From contig NZ_CP031240.1 in NCBI RefSeq assembly GCF_003351405.1, positions 1,364,001 to 1,428,000 on the forward strand: 64,000 nt of DNA, given 5' to 3'. The position numbers and the translations under genes were made by a program. Below the pieces are notes generated by a model. It saw nothing but the letters and a program-made list of their open reading frames with translations, searched no databases and was not told where the DNA came from. Source of the DNA: Haemophilus haemolyticus. Its GTDB lineage: Bacteria; Pseudomonadota; Gammaproteobacteria; Enterobacterales; Pasteurellaceae. This document shows, piece by piece, positions 49,175 through 58,785 of this stretch. Numbering within the stretch: position 1 is the stretch's first letter; every line of letters starts with the position of its first letter.

Positions 49175-51982
49175 ATGCAGCAAAACAAGGCATTTGATGA
49201 TTGGTTAGCTAGCACCGCATTAGGCAGTGCAAATCAATCTTATATAGAAGAGCTTTATGAAAGCTATTTGAATGATCCGCAGTCTGTGGAGGAAAGTTGG
49301 CGAGCCACTTTTGATTCTTTACCCAAAATGACCGCACTTGAACAGCCCCATACACCAGTGCGAGATTATTTTCGTCGCTTAGCACGAGAAAATCATAATG
49401 AAGCAGTGACAGTGATAGATCCGGCTGCTGGTGCAAAATTGGTGAAAGTTCTACAATTTATCAATGCCTATCGTTTTCGTGGCCATTTAGAGGCTAATCT
49501 CGATCCCCTCAATTATTATCGTTGGAAAGTATCTTCCGTCCCTGAATTAGATTATCGTCATCACGGTTTTACCGAACAAGATCTCAACGAAACCTTCAAT
49601 ATTAATCATTACGTTTACAAACGCGATACCATTAAGCTTGGTGAGTTAGCTCAAATGTTGAAAGAGACCTATTGCGGCTCAATTGGCTTAGAGTTTATGC
49701 ATGTGCAAGATATGGCACAGAAAACTTGGCTTCAGAGCAAAATGGAAAGTGTGTTAGATAAACCGCTTTTTACATCTGAAGAACGTGTTAATTTTCTTCG
49801 TGAACTTACCGCCGCAGATGGTTTAGAGCGCTATCTAGGTGCAAAATTCCCGGGAGCGAAACGATTTTCTTTAGAAGGAAGTGATGCGTTTATTCCATTA
49901 ATGAAAGAAATTATCCGTCATGCCAGTCGCCAAGGGGTAAATGATGTGGTAATGGGAATGGCACACCGTGGGCGTTTGAATATGCTCGTGAATGTATTAG
50001 GTAAAAAGCCTGAAGATTTATTTGATGAATTTGCGGGTAAACATTCGAGTGAACGTACGGGAGATGTGAAATACCATCAAGGTTTTTCTTCTGATTTTGC
50101 AGTGGATGATAAGCGAGTTCACTTAACTTTGGCATTTAATCCATCTCATTTGGAAATTGTGAGTCCAGTAGTGGTGGGTTCTGTACGTTCAAGACAGACT
50201 CGTATTAATGATACAACGCGTAGTCAAGTTTTAGCGATTACAGTACATGGTGATTCCGCTGTAGCAGGGCAGGGTGTTGTTCAAGAAACATTGAATATGT
50301 CAAATGCTCGAGGTTATAGTGTGGGCGGCACGATTCGTATTGTTATTAATAACCAAATTGGTTTTACGACATCTAACCCGAATGACACTCGTTCCACAGA
50401 GTATTGCACCGATATTGCGAAAATGATTCAAGCGCCGATTATTCATGTTAATGGTGATGATCCTGAAGCGGTTGCTTTTGCTGCGCGTATGGCGGTGGAA
50501 TATCGTAATTTATTCAAACGAGATATTTTTATTGATTTGATTTCTTATCGTCGTCATGGTCATAACGAAGCCGATGAGCCATTAGCCACTCAGCCAATGA
50601 TGTATAGTATCATCAAAAAACATCCTACACCTCGTAAAGTTTATGCAGATCGCTTAGTTGCAGAAGGCGTGATGACTGAAGAACAAGTCACCGAGATGAT
50701 GAATGATTATCGCGATGTGCTAGATAATGGTGATCGAGTCGTATCAGAATGGAGAGAAATGGATACGGCAAAAATGGATTGGTTGCAATATCTCAACTAT
50801 GATTGGACAGCGCCGTATGAAAGCAAATTTTCACAGGAACGTTTTTTAACCCTTGCTAAACGGGTATGTGAATATCCAGAAAGTTTACGTGCGCATCCTC
50901 GTGTAGAAAAAATCTATAATGATCGTAAAGCAATGTATCAAGGCGAAAAATTGCTCGACTGGGGTATGGCTGAAACCATGGCTTATGCAACCTTACTTGA
51001 TGAGGGTGTTAACGTCCGTTTATCAGGTGAAGATGCGGGGCGGGGAACTTTTTTCCATCGTCATGCCGTTGTGCATAATCAAAATGATGGTACGGGGTAT
51101 GTACCATTAACACATTTGCATGCTAACCAAGGTCGTTTTGAAGTATGGGATTCTGTACTTTCAGAAGAGTCTGTACTCGCTTTTGAATATGGCTATGCAA
51201 CAACAGATCCAAAAACGTTAACCATTTGGGAAGCCCAATTTGGCGATTTTGCTAATGGTGCACAAATTGTTATTGACCAATTTATTAGCTCTGGCGAACA
51301 AAAATGGGGCAGAATGTGTGGTTTAGTTATGCTATTGCCTCATGGCTATGAGGGACAAGGTCCAGAACATTCTTCTGCTCGTCTTGAACGTTATTTGCAA
51401 CTTTGTGCTGAACAAAATATGCAAGTCTGCGTGCCGTCAACGCCAGCACAGGTGTATCACATGCTTCGTCGTCAATCGTTGCGTAAAATGCGCCGTCCAT
51501 TGATTGCCATTTCTCCAAAATCTTTGTTACGCCATCCATTGGCTGTATCCAGTTTAGATGAGTTGATTAATGGAGCTTTCCAAACGGTAATTGGAGAAAT
51601 TGACGGGCTTGATCCTAAAGATGTGAAACGTGTGGTAATGTGTTCAGGTAAAGTTTATTACGATTTGCTTGAACAACGTCGTGCGAATAATCAGAAAGAT
51701 GTGGCGATTATTCGTATTGAGCAGCTTTATCCATTCCCGCATGAGGATGTAAAGAAAGCGCTTGCGCCTTATGCACATGTCACGGATTATGTATGGTGTC
51801 AAGAAGAACCACTTAACCAAGGGGCTTGGTATTGCAGCAAACATAATTTTGAATCAGCAATTCCAGAACCAGTTAAACTCAAATATGCAGGGCGTCCAGC
51901 TTCGGCTTCGCCTGCTGTGGGTTATATGTCGTTTCACACTAAACAGCAAAAACAGTTAGTGGCAGACGCGTTAACCCTATAA
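49175..51982 (+). CDS. sucA: 2-oxoglutarate dehydrogenase E1 component
   Basis: Thiamine-diphosphate-dependent decarboxylase of the 2-oxoglutarate dehydrogenase complex. The 935-residue product has the family start KAFDDWLASTALGSANQSYIEELYESY, the MGMAHRGRLNMLVNVLGK stretch near residue 262, ThDP-binding GDDPEAV...YRRHGHNEADEP near residues 430-470 and the C-terminal WCQEEPLNQGAW. AAAGAGG precedes the ATG. It is followed by sucB after 120 bp. sdhCDAB and sucCD are not adjacent, unlike E. coli. Confidence 0.97.
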   Translation: MQQNKAFDDWLASTALGSANQSYIEELYESYLNDPQSVEESWRATFDSLPKMTALEQPHTPVRDYFRRLARENHNEAVTVIDPAAGAKLVKVLQFINAYRFRGHLEANLDPLNYYRWKVSSVPELDYRHHGFTEQDLNETFNINHYVYKRDTIKLGELAQMLKETYCGSIGLEFMHVQDMAQKTWLQSKMESVLDKPLFTSEERVNFLRELTAADGLERYLGAKFPGAKRFSLEGSDAFIPLMKEIIRHASRQGVNDVVMGMAHRGRLNMLVNVLGKKPEDLFDEFAGKHSSERTGDVKYHQGFSSDFAVDDKRVHLTLAFNPSHLEIVSPVVVGSVRSRQTRINDTTRSQVLAITVHGDSAVAGQGVVQETLNMSNARGYSVGGTIRIVINNQIGFTTSNPNDTRSTEYCTDIAKMIQAPIIHVNGDDPEAVAFAARMAVEYRNLFKRDIFIDLISYRRHGHNEADEPLATQPMMYSIIKKHPTPRKVYADRLVAEGVMTEEQVTEMMNDYRDVLDNGDRVVSEWREMDTAKMDWLQYLNYDWTAPYESKFSQERFLTLAKRVCEYPESLRAHPRVEKIYNDRKAMYQGEKLLDWGMAETMAYATLLDEGVNVRLSGEDAGRGTFFHRHAVVHNQNDGTGYVPLTHLHANQGRFEVWDSVLSEESVLAFEYGYATTDPKTLTIWEAQFGDFANGAQIVIDQFISSGEQKWGRMCGLVMLLPHGYEGQGPEHSSARLERYLQLCAEQNMQVCVPSTPAQVYHMLRRQSLRKMRRPLIAISPKSLLRHPLAVSSLDELINGAFQTVIGEIDGLDPKDVKRVVMCSGKVYYDLLEQRRANNQKDVAIIRIEQLYPFPHEDVKKALAPYAHVTDYVWCQEEPLNQGAWYCSKHNFESAIPEPVKLKYAGRPASASPAVGYMSFHTKQQKQLVADALTL

Positions 51983-52063
51983 AGTGCGGTTAAAAATTAA
52001 GATATTTTTATAAATTTACAGGTGTACTTGTTGCATCCTGGATAAAAAGTAAAAGAGTAATTC

Positions 52064-52081
52064 AGTGCAATAAGTTGCACT
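52064..52081 (+). other. Small stem-loop between sucA and sucB
   Basis: AGTGCAA and TTGCACT around TAAG, 21 bp before the sucB ATG. No T-run; possibly affects sucB translation or mRNA ends. Confidence 0.4.
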
Positions 52082-52102
52082 TTAAGAGATAAGGAAAATA
52101 AA

Positions 52103-53332
52103 ATGACCATTGAAATTCTTGTTCCAGACCTACCTGAATCAGTTGCGGATGCAACCGTGGTTACTTGGCATAAAAAAGTAGGTGATACTGTTAAACGTGA
52201 TGAAGTTATTGTAGAAATTGAAACGGATAAAGTCGTGCTAGAAGTGCCCGCACTTTCTGATGGCGTACTGGCAGAAGTTGTTCAAGCTGAGGGCGAAACT
52301 GTGGTGAGTAAACAACTGCTAGGCAAAATTTCTACGGCTCAAGAAGGGGATGTCAGTTCTGCAACGTTAAAAGTAACGAATGAACCTACACCATCTGATC
52401 GTCAACATGCAGCGATTGAAAATAGTCATAATCACAATGCGGATCAAGGCCCTGCGATTCGTCGTTTATTAGCAGAACATGATTTACAAGCAGAGCAAAT
52501 TCAAGGTTCGGGCGTGGGTGGCCGTTTAACGCGTGAAGATATTGAACGTGAAATCGCAAAACGACAAGCACTGCAAGCGAAACAAGACGTTGCCACTGAG
52601 CAAAATACAATTAGTACGGTAGCTTATAGTGCACGTTCTGAAAAACGTGTACCAATGACCCGTTTGCGTAAACGTATTGCTGAACGTTTACTTGAAGCCA
52701 AAAACAGTACAGCAATGCTTACTACTTTCAATGAAGTGGATATGCAGCCCATAATGACTTTGCGTAAAACCTATGGTGAAAAATTTGAAAAACAGCATGG
52801 TGTTCGTTTAGGATTTATGTCTTTTTATATTAAAGCTGTTGTAGAAGCATTAAAACGTTATCCTGAAGTGAATGCTTCTATTGATGGGGATGATGTTGTT
52901 TACCATAACTATTTTGATATTAGTATTGCGGTTTCGACTCCTCGTGGATTAGTCACTCCAGTGCTTCGCGATTGCGATAAGCTCAGTATGGCAGAGATCG
53001 AAAAACAAATTAAAGCATTAGCTGAAAAAGGTCGTGATGGCAAATTGACTGTAGAAGATCTTACTGGCGGCAATTTTACTATTACAAATGGCGGTGTATT
53101 TGGTTCTCTTATGTCCACCCCAATTATCAACCCGCCACAAAGTGCAATTTTAGGAATGCATGCAATTAAAGAACGCCCGATTGCGCTTAATGGTCAAGTT
53201 GTGATTCGCCCGATGATGTATCTTGCTTTATCTTACGATCATCGTTTAATTGACGGCCGTGAATCTGTTGGTTTCTTGGTAACGATTAAAGAATTGTTGG
53301 AAGACCCAACAAGATTGTTATTAGAAATCTAA
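52103..53332 (+). CDS. sucB: 2-oxoglutarate dehydrogenase E2 component (dihydrolipoyl succinyltransferase)
   Basis: The 409-residue product has an N-terminal lipoyl domain with the modified Lys in [13 protein letters not shown] near residue 44, a peripheral-subunit-binding domain (about 112-150, [12 protein letters not shown]...[11 protein letters not shown]), and the catalytic acyltransferase domain with [10 protein letters not shown] near residues 376-385. AAGGAAA precedes the ATG. Shared E3 (lpdA) is not in the window. Ends at a strong terminator. Confidence 0.97.
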   Translation: MTIEILVPDLPESVADATVVTWHKKVGDTVKRDEVIVEIETDKVVLEVPALSDGVLAEVVQAEGETVVSKQLLGKISTAQEGDVSSATLKVTNEPTPSDRQHAAIENSHNHNADQGPAIRRLLAEHDLQAEQIQGSGVGGRLTREDIEREIAKRQALQAKQDVATEQNTISTVAYSARSEKRVPMTRLRKRIAERLLEAKNSTAMLTTFNEVDMQPIMTLRKTYGEKFEKQHGVRLGFMSFYIKAVVEALKRYPEVNASIDGDDVVYHNYFDISIAVSTPRGLVTPVLRDCDKLSMAEIEKQIKALAEKGRDGKLTVEDLTGGNFTITNGGVFGSLMSTPIINPPQSAILGMHAIKERPIALNGQVVIRPMMYLALSYDHRLIDGRESVGFLVTIKELLEDPTRLLLEI

Positions 53333-53337
53333 TAAAT

Positions 53338-53370
53338 AAAAGGCTTTCTTTGTTAGAAAGTCTTTTAAAA
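53338..53370 (+). terminator. sucAB terminator
   Basis: AAAAG-G-CTTTC pairs with GAAAG-T-CTTTT around TTTGTTA, just after the sucB stop. Confidence 0.7.
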
Positions 53371-53384
53371 TGAACAAAAAATTA

Positions 53385-53428
53385 ACCGCACTTTAAATAT
53401 TTAAAAAGAATATTCTAAAGTGCGGTTA
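53385..53428. terminator. Inverted uptake-signal pair between sucB and nrdB
   Basis: AACCGCACTTTA and TAAAGTGCGGTT with perfect uptake signals at 53385-53393 and 53418-53426. It lies between convergent genes and probably ends nrdB on the minus strand. Confidence 0.7.
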
Positions 53429-53447
53429 TTTTCTTATGTATTTTTAA

Positions 53448-54578
53448 TTATAGATTGAAATCCCCAAAATCATTCGTATCAACTTTTGAATCAATTTGAC
53501 CTACAAGGTAAGAACTCACTTCCACTTCTTGTGGCGCCACTTGTACGTTGTCAGAAACAAGCCATGCGTTAATCCATGGAATTGGGTTAGAACGCGCACC
53601 AAATGGCAATGGAAGACCGACCGCTTGCATACGGATATTGGTGATGTATTCCACGTATTGCACCAAAATGTCTTTGTTCAAACCGATCATAGAACCGTCT
53701 TTGAACAAGTAATCAGCCCAGTCCTTTTCTTGTTCCGCAGCGGCTAAAAATAGATCATAGGCTTCTTGTTTACATTCTTCAGCAATTTCTGCCATTTCTG
53801 GGTCGTCTTGACCTGCAGCCATAATATTTAAAATATGCTGCGTACCAGTTAGGTGTAAGGCTTCATCACGTGCGATAAATTTAATAATTTTCGCATTACC
53901 TTCCATTAATTGACGTTCTGCAAAAGCAAACGAGCAAGCAAAGGATACATAGAAACGAATGGCTTCAAGTGCGTTCACACTCATCAAGCAAAGGTAAAGT
54001 TGTTTTTTCAAATTACGTAATGTGACGACACATTCTTTACCATCTACAGTGTAAGTGCCTTCGCCGTATAGGCTATAAAGTTGGCTGTCGCGAATTAAAT
54101 CATCGTAGTAAGAAGAAATATCACGTGCACGTTTAATAATTTCTTCGTTAGTCACGATATCATCGAACACAATAGAGGGATCGTTCACAATATTACGAAT
54201 AATGTGGGTGTAAGAACGAGAGTGAATGGTTTCAGAGAATGTCCAAGTCTCGATCCAAGTTTCTAATTCAGGAATAGACACTAAAGGCAATAATGCCACG
54301 TTCGGACTACGGCCTTGAATGGAATCTAACAAGGTTTGATATTTTAAGTTACTGATGAAAATGTGTTTTTCATGTTCAGGTAACGCGGCATAGTCGATAC
54401 GGTCTTGCGACACATCCACTTCTTCCGGACGCCAGAAGAAGGAAAGTTGTTTTTCAATGAGCTTTTCAAACGTCTCATATTTTTGTTGATCGTAACGCGC
54501 AACGTTAACGTTTTGACCAAAGAACATTGGTTCTTTTAATTGGTCGTTTTTAGTTTGTGAGAAAGTAGTGTATGCCAT
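53448..54578 (-). CDS. nrdB: Class Ia ribonucleotide reductase, small (radical) subunit
   Basis: Carries the diiron-tyrosyl radical for NrdA. The 376-residue product has the metal and radical region [17 protein letters not shown] near residues 111-125, including the radical Tyr, and the second metal half [13 protein letters not shown] near residues 228-240. The C-terminal segment ends in ...[10 protein letters not shown], the tail that docks on NrdA. It lies 97 bp after nrdA on the minus strand, one operon. Confidence 0.97.
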   Translation of the reverse strand: MAYTTFSQTKNDQLKEPMFFGQNVNVARYDQQKYETFEKLIEKQLSFFWRPEEVDVSQDRIDYAALPEHEKHIFISNLKYQTLLDSIQGRSPNVALLPLVSIPELETWIETWTFSETIHSRSYTHIIRNIVNDPSIVFDDIVTNEEIIKRARDISSYYDDLIRDSQLYSLYGEGTYTVDGKECVVTLRNLKKQLYLCLMSVNALEAIRFYVSFACSFAFAERQLMEGNAKIIKFIARDEALHLTGTQHILNIMAAGQDDPEMAEIAEECKQEAYDLFLAAAEQEKDWADYLFKDGSMIGLNKDILVQYVEYITNIRMQAVGLPLPFGARSNPIPWINAWLVSDNVQVAPQEVEVSSYLVGQIDSKVDTNDFGDFNL

Positions 54579-54675
54579 ATATTGTTCCCCGTTTTGGCAA
54601 CCTTAATTTTGCCGATAGTAATTAATAGGTTACAAGTAGCGGGTTAAAGCCCGCTAATAATTTGAAAGTAAATAG

Positions 54676-56946
54676 TTAGATTTTACAAGCCCCACCTGCA
54701 CAGCCGTCATCAAGATCTTCTTGAGCATCTTCAGCACCATCGCGGGTGTTTTGGTAGTAAAGGGTTTTTAAGCCGTATTTGTAAGCGGTTAAAAGATCTT
54801 TTAACAACACTTTCATTGGTACTTTACCGTCTTCAAAACGTTTCGGATCGTAGTTGGTGTTAGCGGAGATCGCTTGGTCTACGAATTTTTGCATAATACC
54901 GACCAAGTGCAAGTAGCCGTCATTGCTTGGGATATCCCAAAGTAATTCGTAGTTGTCGCTTAAGTTTTCGTATTCAGGTACAACTTGTTTTAGGATACCA
55001 TCTTTTGAGGCTTTAATACTTACATGACCACGTGGTGGCTCAATACCATTAGTCGCATTTGAAATTTGCGATGATGTTTCCGATGGCATTAAGGCGGTTA
55101 ATGTTGAGTTACGTAAACCAAATTCTTGAATATCTTTACGCAAGCTTTCCCAATCATAATGTAATGGCTCTTGCGTTAAGGCATCTAAATCTTTCTTATA
55201 GGTATCAATAGGTAAAATGCCTTTTGCATAAGTGGTTTCATTGAAGTATTCGCAAGCACCTTGCTCTTTTGCTAAGTTCATAGAGGCTTTCAATAAATAG
55301 TATTGAATGGCTTCAAAAGTGCGGTGAGTTAAATCATTAGCTGAACCATCAGAATAACGAACACCATTTTTCGCAAGATAATAAGCATAGTTAATTACAC
55401 CGATACCTAATGCACGACGAGCAAGTGAACTATGTTTTGCCGCCACAACAGGATAATTTTGATAATCTAATAATGCATCAAGTGAACGCACAGCAAGATC
55501 GGCAAGTTTTTCTAATTCATCTAAGTTTTCAATCTTACCTAAGTTAAATGCGGAAAGGGTACAAAGTGCGATTTCTCCATTTTCATCATTAATGTGCTGA
55601 AGTGGTTTCGTTGGTAACGCGATTTCTAAACATAAGTTAGATTGGCGAACTGGTGCCACTTGTGGATCAAACGGAGAGTGAGTATTACAGTGGTCTACGT
55701 TTTGAATGTAGATACGACCTGTTGATGCACGTTCTTGCATTAATAAAGAGAAAATCTCAACTGCTTTGACAGTGCGTTTGCGGATAGTTGGATCTTGTTC
55801 GTATTTTACGTAAAGTTCTTCAAATTTGTCTTGATCCGCAAAGAATGCTTCATAAAGTCCAGGTACATCTGATGGACTAAATAAAGTAATCTCCCCACCT
55901 TTAATTAAACGTTGATACATTAATTTGTTTAATTGGACGCCATAATCCATATGACGAACGCGGTTGTCTTCTACACCACGGTTATTTTTTAACACAAGCA
56001 AGCTTTCCGCTTCTAAGTGCCAAATAGGATAATAAAGTGTCGCAGCACCGCCACGAACGCCACCCTGCGAGCAAGATTTCACCGCAGTTTGGAAGTATTT
56101 ATAGAATGGAATACAACCTGTATGGAATGCTTCACCACCACGAATCTCACTACCTAATGCACGAATTGCACCTGCATTGATACCAATTCCCGCGCGTTGT
56201 GAAACATATTTCACAATAGCGGATGCCGTTGCATTGATTGAATCTAAGCTGTCATCACATTCAATTAATACGCAAGAGCTGAACTGACGAGTAGGTGTGC
56301 GCACTCCCGCCATAATTGGCGTTGGTAAGGAAATTTTGAAGGTAGATGTTGCATCGTAGAAACGTTTTACATAATCCAAACGCGTTTCTTTAGGATATTT
56401 AGAGAATAAACTCGCGGCAACCAGTAAATAGAGGAATTGTGCTGATTCATAGATTTCTCCCGTCACACGGTTTTGAACTAAATACTTACCTTCTAATTGT
56501 TTTACGGCAGCATAAGAGAATGTCATATCACGCCAATGGTCGATGAATCCGTCCATTGTGTCCCACTCTTCACGAGTATAATCATCCAATAAGGCGTGAT
56601 CATATTTGCCCATGCGTACTAATTTTTTGACGTGATCGTATAAACGAGGGGGATCGAAATGACCGTAGGCTTTTTTACGTAAATGGAAAATCGCTAAGCG
56701 AGCAGCTAAAAATTGATAATCAGGCGTATCTTTGCTGATTAAATCTGCAGCTGCTTTAATAATGGTTTCGTGAATGTCTGAAGTGCGAATGCCTTCATAA
56801 AATTGAATGTGTGAGCGAAGCTCAACTTGGGAAACAGAAACATTGTCTAGACCTTCTGCTGCCCATGTAATAACACGGTGGATTTTATCAAGATTGATCT
56901 GTTCCTGCGTGCCATCACGCTTGGTTACCATTAAGCTTTTATTCAT
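54676..56946 (-). CDS. nrdA: Class Ia ribonucleoside-diphosphate reductase, large subunit
   Basis: Reduces ribonucleoside diphosphates to the deoxy forms. The 756-residue product has an N-terminal ATP cone (residues 4-90, VTKRDGTQEQINLDKI), the first redox Cys in FSSCVLIECDDS near residue 225, the active-site N-x-C-x-E motif in SNLCLEIALPT, and the C-terminal Cys pair in GCAGGACKI. ATG 56946 is chosen (AAGGG upstream; start as in homologues); the open frame runs 12 codons further through the operator region. Two NrdR boxes lie upstream. Confidence 0.97.
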   Translation of the reverse strand: MNKSLMVTKRDGTQEQINLDKIHRVITWAAEGLDNVSVSQVELRSHIQFYEGIRTSDIHETIIKAAADLISKDTPDYQFLAARLAIFHLRKKAYGHFDPPRLYDHVKKLVRMGKYDHALLDDYTREEWDTMDGFIDHWRDMTFSYAAVKQLEGKYLVQNRVTGEIYESAQFLYLLVAASLFSKYPKETRLDYVKRFYDATSTFKISLPTPIMAGVRTPTRQFSSCVLIECDDSLDSINATASAIVKYVSQRAGIGINAGAIRALGSEIRGGEAFHTGCIPFYKYFQTAVKSCSQGGVRGGAATLYYPIWHLEAESLLVLKNNRGVEDNRVRHMDYGVQLNKLMYQRLIKGGEITLFSPSDVPGLYEAFFADQDKFEELYVKYEQDPTIRKRTVKAVEIFSLLMQERASTGRIYIQNVDHCNTHSPFDPQVAPVRQSNLCLEIALPTKPLQHINDENGEIALCTLSAFNLGKIENLDELEKLADLAVRSLDALLDYQNYPVVAAKHSSLARRALGIGVINYAYYLAKNGVRYSDGSANDLTHRTFEAIQYYLLKASMNLAKEQGACEYFNETTYAKGILPIDTYKKDLDALTQEPLHYDWESLRKDIQEFGLRNSTLTALMPSETSSQISNATNGIEPPRGHVSIKASKDGILKQVVPEYENLSDNYELLWDIPSNDGYLHLVGIMQKFVDQAISANTNYDPKRFEDGKVPMKVLLKDLLTAYKYGLKTLYYQNTRDGAEDAQEDLDDGCAGGACKI

Positions 56947-56976
56947 TGTACGACCCTTGTTATTATGCGATGTTAA

Positions 56977-57023
56977 ACACAAGATATAGTGTTTGTAATA
57001 AAATTATGCACAAGGTAATGTGT
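56977..57023 (-). promoter_or_regulatory. NrdR box pair of the nrdAB operon
   Basis: ACACAAGATATAGTGT (56977-56992) and GCACAAGGTAATGTGT (57008-57023) match the 16-bp NrdR consensus. They are 15 bp apart, giving a centre distance of 31 bp (about three helical turns), the arrangement usual for NrdR. They lie 31-77 bp before the nrdA ATG and overlap the likely promoter. Confidence 0.85.
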
Positions 57024-57026
57024 TTT

Positions 57027-57060
57027 TTGCTTGAGATCAAGCAATAAATTTTTTGCTTGA
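57027..57060. promoter_or_regulatory. TTGCTTGA palindrome and repeat upstream of the NrdR boxes
   Basis: TTGCTTGAGATCAAGCAA (57027-57044) has 8-bp perfect arms, and a third TTGCTTGA follows at 57053-57060. It adjoins the NrdR pair in the nrdA promoter region. The binding protein is not recognised. Confidence 0.45.
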
Positions 57061-57148
57061 ATTATTGACAATAGGTAACTTATTTAAAAATAAATGGTTT
57101 TTTCGAAAGAGCAAAAAAATCAAATTTTTTTACTTGTAAAAATGAGAA

Positions 57149-57186
57149 AAGTGCGGTTGAAATTCGTTGAATTTTTACCGCACTTT
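57149..57186 (-). terminator. Terminator of the lpoA-yraN-diaA-dolP operon
   Basis: Inverted perfect uptake signals at 57149-57157 and 57177-57185, six bases after the dolP stop; minus-strand U-rich tail is modest. Confidence 0.6.
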
Positions 57187-57191
57187 GAAGA

Positions 57192-57773
57192 TTAGTTGAG
57201 ATATTTGAAAACTTTAATTACTTTTTTCACGCCACTGATTTTGCTCGCAATATCTGCGGCCGCATCAGCTTGGGCATGAGTCACTGTACCGAGTAGGAAA
57301 ACTTCTCCGTTTTCACTAATAACTTTAACATCGGTTGCTTTAACTCGATCATCGACTAACATTTTTGATTTGACTTGCGTAGTAATCCAACTGTCTTTGC
57401 TGATTTGTGCAAAAGAGATTTTCGGGCCAACAGTCAGCTCGTTATAAATGTCATTGACACCTTCAACACCTTTTGCAAGAGCTGTGGCAGTGTCCTTTAC
57501 GCCACTATTAGGAACTTGACCGATTAAAAGCACTCGACCATTGTAGGATACGGCATTTACACGACCTTCAGACTTAATTTGGGCATCTTTTTCAACGGCA
57601 TTTTCTACTTTGAATTCGAGTGTTTCGTCATCAATTTGTGCCCCAGTTGTTCGAGGATCGGTACCTACTTTAGCTGCTACAGCTCCACCTCCAATCACAG
57701 CTGCAACACATCCCTGTAAAAAGATTGTTGTTCCAAGTACGATAGCCAGTTTTTTTAATGGGGATAATTTCAT
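57192..57773 (-). CDS. dolP: Outer-membrane lipoprotein with two BON domains, DolP (YraP)
   Basis: Helps maintain outer-membrane integrity and regulates division-linked amidase activation in E. coli. The 193-residue product has a lipoprotein signal ending F-L-Q-G-C (Cys22) and two BON domains (about 45-112 and 120-190), each with a G-x-V-x-L-x-G core (GRVLLIGQV and GEVFLLGTV). AAGGAG precedes ATG 57773; a longer open frame overlaps the end of diaA and is not supported. Last gene of the lpoA operon, as in E. coli. Confidence 0.94.
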   Translation of the reverse strand: MKLSPLKKLAIVLGTTIFLQGCVAAVIGGGAVAAKVGTDPRTTGAQIDDETLEFKVENAVEKDAQIKSEGRVNAVSYNGRVLLIGQVPNSGVKDTATALAKGVEGVNDIYNELTVGPKISFAQISKDSWITTQVKSKMLVDDRVKATDVKVISENGEVFLLGTVTHAQADAAADIASKISGVKKVIKVFKYLN

Positions 57774-57828
57774 ATTAACTCCTTTTGAGATTGAACTACT
57801 GGTAGTTTGAAAGTAATTTATTTTTCTG

Positions 57829-58416
57829 TCAAGCACTTGGGAACAACGTATGGTCAACTAATTCACAAAGGGCATTAATAACAAAAAGATGGTTTTCTAG
57901 GACTCGACTTTCTTTGGTTGCTGGAATCGATATTTCTAAATCACTATCGGCTAAAATTCCTTGAATTGAATCGTTATTAGAGCCTGTGAGTGCAATGACA
58001 TTAACTTCTTTATTTACTGCATGAGAAATAGTATTTAGCACGATTTTCTCTGTTCCCAAAGGTGCAAAAGCGATAAGTAAGTCGCCCGGTTTGGCAACGG
58101 CATTAAATTGGTGACAATACAATTCTTCAGGCGAGTGTTCAAAAACAAGAGAAGAACCCACCGCACTTTCTAAACTTAAGAGTACAGAGGGAAAACTCGG
58201 TCTTGCTAAATCGTATCGATTAAGTAAGTTAGATACGAGAAACTGTGCATTGGCATAAGAACGCGAGACGCCACAAGCGATCACCTTATTGCCGCCTAGC
58301 AAACATTGCATCACCATTTGGGTAGCGTTAGCAATATTTTCCGAAAGCATGCTAGATGCAGCAATTTGAATTTGAATACTTTCGCTATAAATATCTTTTA
58401 CTTTTTGTAACATCAT
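57829..58416 (-). CDS. diaA: DnaA initiator-associating protein DiaA (SIS domain)
   Basis: In E. coli DiaA binds DnaA and promotes ordered initiation at oriC. The 195-residue product is a SIS-domain protein close to GmhA and DiaA: SESIQIQIAASSML near residues 11-24, a nucleotide-sugar-type loop NKVIACGVSRSYANAQ near residues 44-59, GDLLIAFAPLG and the C-terminal LCELVDHTLFPSA typical of DiaA. Neighbours yraN and dolP support DiaA over GmhA. It starts 9 bp after the yraN stop without SD, implying coupling. Confidence 0.9.
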   Translation of the reverse strand: MMLQKVKDIYSESIQIQIAASSMLSENIANATQMVMQCLLGGNKVIACGVSRSYANAQFLVSNLLNRYDLARPSFPSVLLSLESAVGSSLVFEHSPEELYCHQFNAVAKPGDLLIAFAPLGTEKIVLNTISHAVNKEVNVIALTGSNNDSIQGILADSDLEISIPATKESRVLENHLFVINALCELVDHTLFPSA

Positions 58417-58425
58417 AAAAAGCCA

Positions 58426-58785
58426 TTAATCGAGAAAATTAGGAATCCATTGAATATCTTGGGGCGTTTTGCCAAAGGCGATTAAATCAAAACGACAATC
58501 GGCGTCTTCTAAACTCATGTTTTGTTTCATTAGCCATAAATTTGCAGCATCCAACCATTTTTGTTGTTTTTGCCAATCTACGCTTTCTATTGCAGAGCCA
58601 AAGGCATGATTAGAACGCTGGCGAACTTCAACAAAAACGATGGTTCCTTTGTCATTCATAATAAGATCAAGTTCACCACATTTGAAATTTTGATTAGCCG
58701 CAATAAATTTTAAGCCTTTTGATTCTAAAAAAAGGCGAGCTTGATGCTCAAAGCTCGCCCCTTGTTGACGTTTTAAAGAAAACAT
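58426..58785 (-). CDS. yraN: UPF0102 family protein YraN (endonuclease-like fold)
   Basis: A 119-residue protein with the restriction-endonuclease-like signature of the family: G-x-x-x-E-x-x-A near residues 8-16, then ILE-type E/D residues in [25 protein letters not shown] (about residues 35-60). Biochemical role not established. Its ATG shares the A of the lpoA stop (TAATG), a one-base overlap, so it is coupled to lpoA. Length is usual for the family (about 120-130). Confidence 0.9.
   Translation of the reverse strand: MFSLKRQQGASFEHQARLFLESKGLKFIAANQNFKCGELDLIMNDKGTIVFVEVRQRSNHAFGSAIESVDWQKQQKWLDAANLWLMKQNMSLEDADCRFDLIAFGKTPQDIQWIPNFLD

Noticed and set aside
57192..57857. Longer dolP start upstream of 57773
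   Set aside because: It would overlap diaA and put 28 residues before a clear lipoprotein signal; the ATG at 57773 has an AAGGAG SD.
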